64,000 bases of DNA, taken from Actinacidiphila bryophytorum. GTDB taxonomy: Bacteria; Actinomycetota; Actinomycetes; Streptomycetales; Streptomycetaceae. Location of the stretch: assembly GCF_016916835.1 (NCBI RefSeq), contig NZ_JAFFIX010000030.1, positions 23,142 through 87,141 on the forward strand, read 5' to 3'. Under the pieces are notes generated by a model. That model did no database searches, was not told the origin of the DNA, and was given only the letters and a program-made list of their open reading frames with translations. Shown here piece by piece: positions 61,916-64,000 of the stretch (within the stretch, counting starts at the first letter, position 1; the number at the start of each line of letters is the position of its first letter). Made by a program: the position numbers and the translations under genes.

Positions 61916-62541
61916 ATGAGTGAGGACACATGGGTCGGAGTACGGGAGCGGGTACTCAGACTGGGCAAATTCCCAGGCAGTGAATCGGTCTTCGGTGTCC
62001 GCGGGCATGGTTTTCGGCTTGGTCCGGTCATGCAAGCCGAACAGGTCCAGGCCCTGGAGACCGCTCTCGGCGCCACCGTGCCCGCCCCCTACCGGAATTT
62101 CCTGCTCCACGTCGGAGCCGGAGGTGCCGGCCCTGACTATGGCCTGATGACGCCTGTCCCGAACGACCGCGGATGGCAGTGGAGCGGTATCGGCCTTGCT
62201 ACCCGGCGCAGCCGACCCCCACCGGAAAGGCCGCGCTGCCTTTCGTAGCGGAAACCCTGCAAAAGGAGCTCGACGCGCTGAGCGCACAGGAACCCAAAGC
62301 GGAGGCCTTTGCCACCGATGACGCGTTCCGTCACGCGTTCGCGGCCTGGGACGCGCGCTACGAAGAGCTTTACGACGCGCAAGAGGTGGGGGTGGTCTTC
62401 CTGAGCGAGCAAGGCTGCGGCTACTCCTCGCTGCTCGTCATGACAGGTTTGCACAAGGGCACCGTCTGGGAGGATCTCCGGCCGGCAGACAGCGGCATCG
62501 CACCGACCGGACTCGACTTCGGGCAGTGGTATCGGCGCTAG
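61916..62541 (+). pseudogene. SUKH (SMI1/KNR4) gene with an internal frameshift
   Basis: The first frame gives SEDTWVGVRERVLRLGKFPG ... PAPYRNFLLHVGAGGAGPDYGL, then becomes nonsense after about 62185. The next frame continues ALPFVAETLQKELDALSA ... GVVFLSEQGCGYSSLLVMTGLHKGTVWEDLRPADSG ... LDFGQWYRR, the usual end of a long SUKH protein (quoted in parts). A one-base indel between 62175 and 62225 explains it. The stop TAG at 62539-62541 straddles the junction with the IS630 element. Confidence 0.75.
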
Positions 62542-63668
62542 TGTCCTGAGTCGTTAGTTCTCTTGCGGTTGCAGGGTGGGTCGGTGCCTGGTCCCAAGCC
62601 GTTGCCGTTGGAGTTGTCCGATCATGAACGCCGGGTGCTGCGGGGTTGGTTACGCAAGCAGACCGCCTCGCAGGCGCTGGTGTTGCGGTCGAGGGTCGTG
62701 CTGGCGTGCGCGGACGGTCGGCCGAATGCGCAGGTCGCGGATGACCTGGGCGTCTCGCGGGAGACGGTGCGCAAGTGGCGGGCCCGGTTCGTTGCGGACC
62801 GGCTGGAAGGCCTGGTGGACCGACCGCGCGCGGGGGCACCGCGAAAGATCACGGACGAGCAGGTCGAAGCCCTGGTCGCCAGGACACTCGGTCAGTCGCC
62901 GCCGGCGGGTGATTCGTACTGGTCGACGCGTTCGATGGCCCAGGCGGCGGGCATGTCGCAGTCGGCTGTCTCGCGGATCTGGCGGGCGTTCGGCCTCAAG
63001 CCGCACATCGTGGAGACGTGGAAACTGTCGACCGACCCGCAGTTCGTGAGCAAGGTCCGCGACGTGGTGGCCATCTACCTCGCCCCGCCGGAGAACGCCC
63101 TGGTCCTGGCAGTGGACGAGAAGTCGCAGATCCAGGCCCTGGACCGGACCCAACCGGTATTCCCGATGGCACCGGCCACGCCGGCGAAGATGACGCACGA
63201 CTACATCCGGCACGGCACGACCAGCCTGTTCGCCGCTCTGGACATCGCCTCCGGCTCGGTCATCGCCCAGCACTACCGCCGCCACCGCCACCAGGAGTTC
63301 CTCCGCTTCTTGAAGGTCATCGACGCAGCCGTCCCCCAGCACCTCGAACTCCACTGGTCCTGGACAACTACGCCACCCACAAGACCGAGCCGGTCAAGAA
63401 GTGGCTGCTACGACACCCCCGCTTCCACCTGCACTTCACCCCCACCTCGGCGTCCTGGCTCAACCTCGTCGAGCGCTGGTTCGCCAAGCTGACCTGCCGC
63501 AAACTTCGCCGCTCGGCGCACCGCAGCGTCGTCGAACTCGAACGGGACATCCGCGGCTGGATCAACGAGTGGAACAAGAACCCCAAGCCGTTCGTCTGGA
63601 TGAAGACCGCCGACGACATCCTCGACACCCTCGCCGCGTACTGCACACGAATTAACGACTCAGGACAC
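62541..63668 (+). mobile_element. IS630-family insertion sequence
   Basis: Terminal inverted repeats are GTGTCCTGAGTCGTTAGTTC at the left (62541-62560) and the complement of GTGTCCTGAGTCGTTAATTC at the right (63649-63668), differing at one position. The element is flanked by TA dinucleotides (62539-62540 and 63669-63670), the target duplication of the Tc1/IS630 superfamily. It encodes one DDE transposase with a frameshift. Confidence 0.95.
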
Positions 63669-63671
63669 TAG
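62584..63671 (+). pseudogene. IS630 transposase, frameshifted
   Basis: The start frame has a double HTH (LGVSRETVRKWRARFVADRLEGLVDRPRAG and AAGMSQSAVSRIWRAFGLKP) and the first catalytic Asp in LAVDEKSQIQALDRTQP. Near 63352 the frame must shift by -1: HLELH is followed in the other frame by LVLDNYATHKTEPV (second Asp) and LVERWFAKLTC (Glu). No slippery heptamer is seen there. It is probably a mutated transposase, though programmed shifting is not ruled out. The stop uses the target TA plus the flanking G. Confidence 0.85.
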
Positions 63672-63762
63672 CTCGACCGCACAGAACAGAAAATCAACAA
63701 TGCGTCACCTATACCCGGAGGCTGAAACGCTGACTGAGGCATCGGCGTGGCGCAGCGAGAGG

Positions 63763-64000
63763 AGAGTGGTGGGCATGGGAAGTCGCTGGAGAGCCAGGCC
63801 CCCGTTTCTCGGGACTCACCACTCTGCCCCCTCTTCCTGGCCAGCTTGCTCGTTGCAGGACTCCGTGAGGGCGCCGCCAGGACCCGAGCGGAGCGAGGGC
63901 CGAGTCCGCTGGCGGGCCGTCAGCCCTGAAGCGAAGCGGAGGGGTTGACCCGCGGCGAAGCCGCGGGCAGGCCGTGCGAAGCACGGCCACGCACCGCGGA
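63763..64000. repeat. Cluster of palindromes resembling a Streptomyces telomere
   Basis: From right to left: GGCCGTGC-GAA-GCACGGCC (63970-63988); CCCGCGGC-GAA-GCCGCGGG (63949-63967); TCAGCCCT...AGGGGTTGA around GC-GAA-GC (63920-63948); a nested palindrome around GC-GGA-GC with tandem G.A pairs (63874-63915); CCTGGC/GCCAGG (63837-63881); and AGAGTGGTG/CACCACTCT (63763-63825). Short stems with GNA trinucleotide loops are the hallmark of streptomycete telomeric 3' overhangs. The archetypal CCCGCGGAGCGGG start is not seen, so this is either a variant telomere or the part just inside the end. Confidence 0.75.

Noticed and set aside
63709..63990. Small ORFs across the terminal palindromes
   Set aside because: They are chance frames through inverted-repeat DNA; no ribosome site or domain.

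Overview
The window is very GC-rich and carries features of a streptomycete (Streptomyces, Actinacidiphila or a close relative) with a linear replicon. The evidence is a telomere-maintenance gene pair (tap-tpg), a DUF6296 gene, typical streptomycete operons (MoxR/DUF58/DUF4129, a sugar ABC importer with no ATPase gene, SPFH/Asp23), frequent GTG/TTG starts and many 4-nt GTGA/ATGA start-stop overlaps. The right end is packed with small perfect hairpins with GAA or GGA loops, like those of Streptomyces telomeres, and tap-tpg lies about 20 kb inside. I read the window as the last ~64 kb of a chromosome arm (or large linear plasmid), with the end at or just beyond base 64000.

Positions 1-7.8 kb hold single genes: a FUSC-family membrane protein, a possible leader peptide before a winged-helix regulator, a universal stress protein, an SRPBCC protein, an ECF41/SigJ-like sigma factor, a hemerythrin-domain protein and a baeRF-type protein. 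From 8.0 to 12.5 kb is a five-gene MoxR/DUF58/DUF4129 operon. From 12.5 to 19.5 kb is a glycan-use locus: beta-mannosidase-like GH2 enzyme, LacI regulator and a convergent three-gene sugar importer, with related CG-centred operators in front of both ends. From 19.6 to 22.0 kb come a PrmC-like methyltransferase and a divergent hydrolase/MarR pair with two ATTCC-N2-GGAAT palindromes.

From 22.0 to 27.2 kb is a metal and cobalamin block: a NixA-type Ni/Co permease with a Nur-box-like site, then a cobalamin riboswitch leading cbtB-cbtA-(2Fe-2S protein)-cobF, with cobK following. From 27.3 to 41.4 kb are an NLR-like NTPase/TPR protein, a GT-B-like protein, an ABC exporter with its two-component system (HK and RR separated by degenerate repeats), DUF6296, an NhaA-DsbA fusion, NfeD-like/SPFH and Asp23 envelope-stress genes, and a repeat-containing membrane protein.

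From 41.5 kb rightward the window looks like a chromosome arm. After tap-tpg come a glycosyltransferase, a small protein related to NLR N-termini, and then many broken or solitary genes: a deletion scar joining a MmyB-type regulator fragment to an SDR fragment, a frameshifted secreted protein, IS3 and helicase-associated relics, three SUKH (SMI1/KNR4) genes, an SDR/WYL-regulator pair, secreted orphans, an FAD monooxygenase, a P450, an IS630 element sitting exactly in the stop codon of a SUKH gene, and the terminal palindromes. No rRNA, tRNA or CRISPR array was seen.
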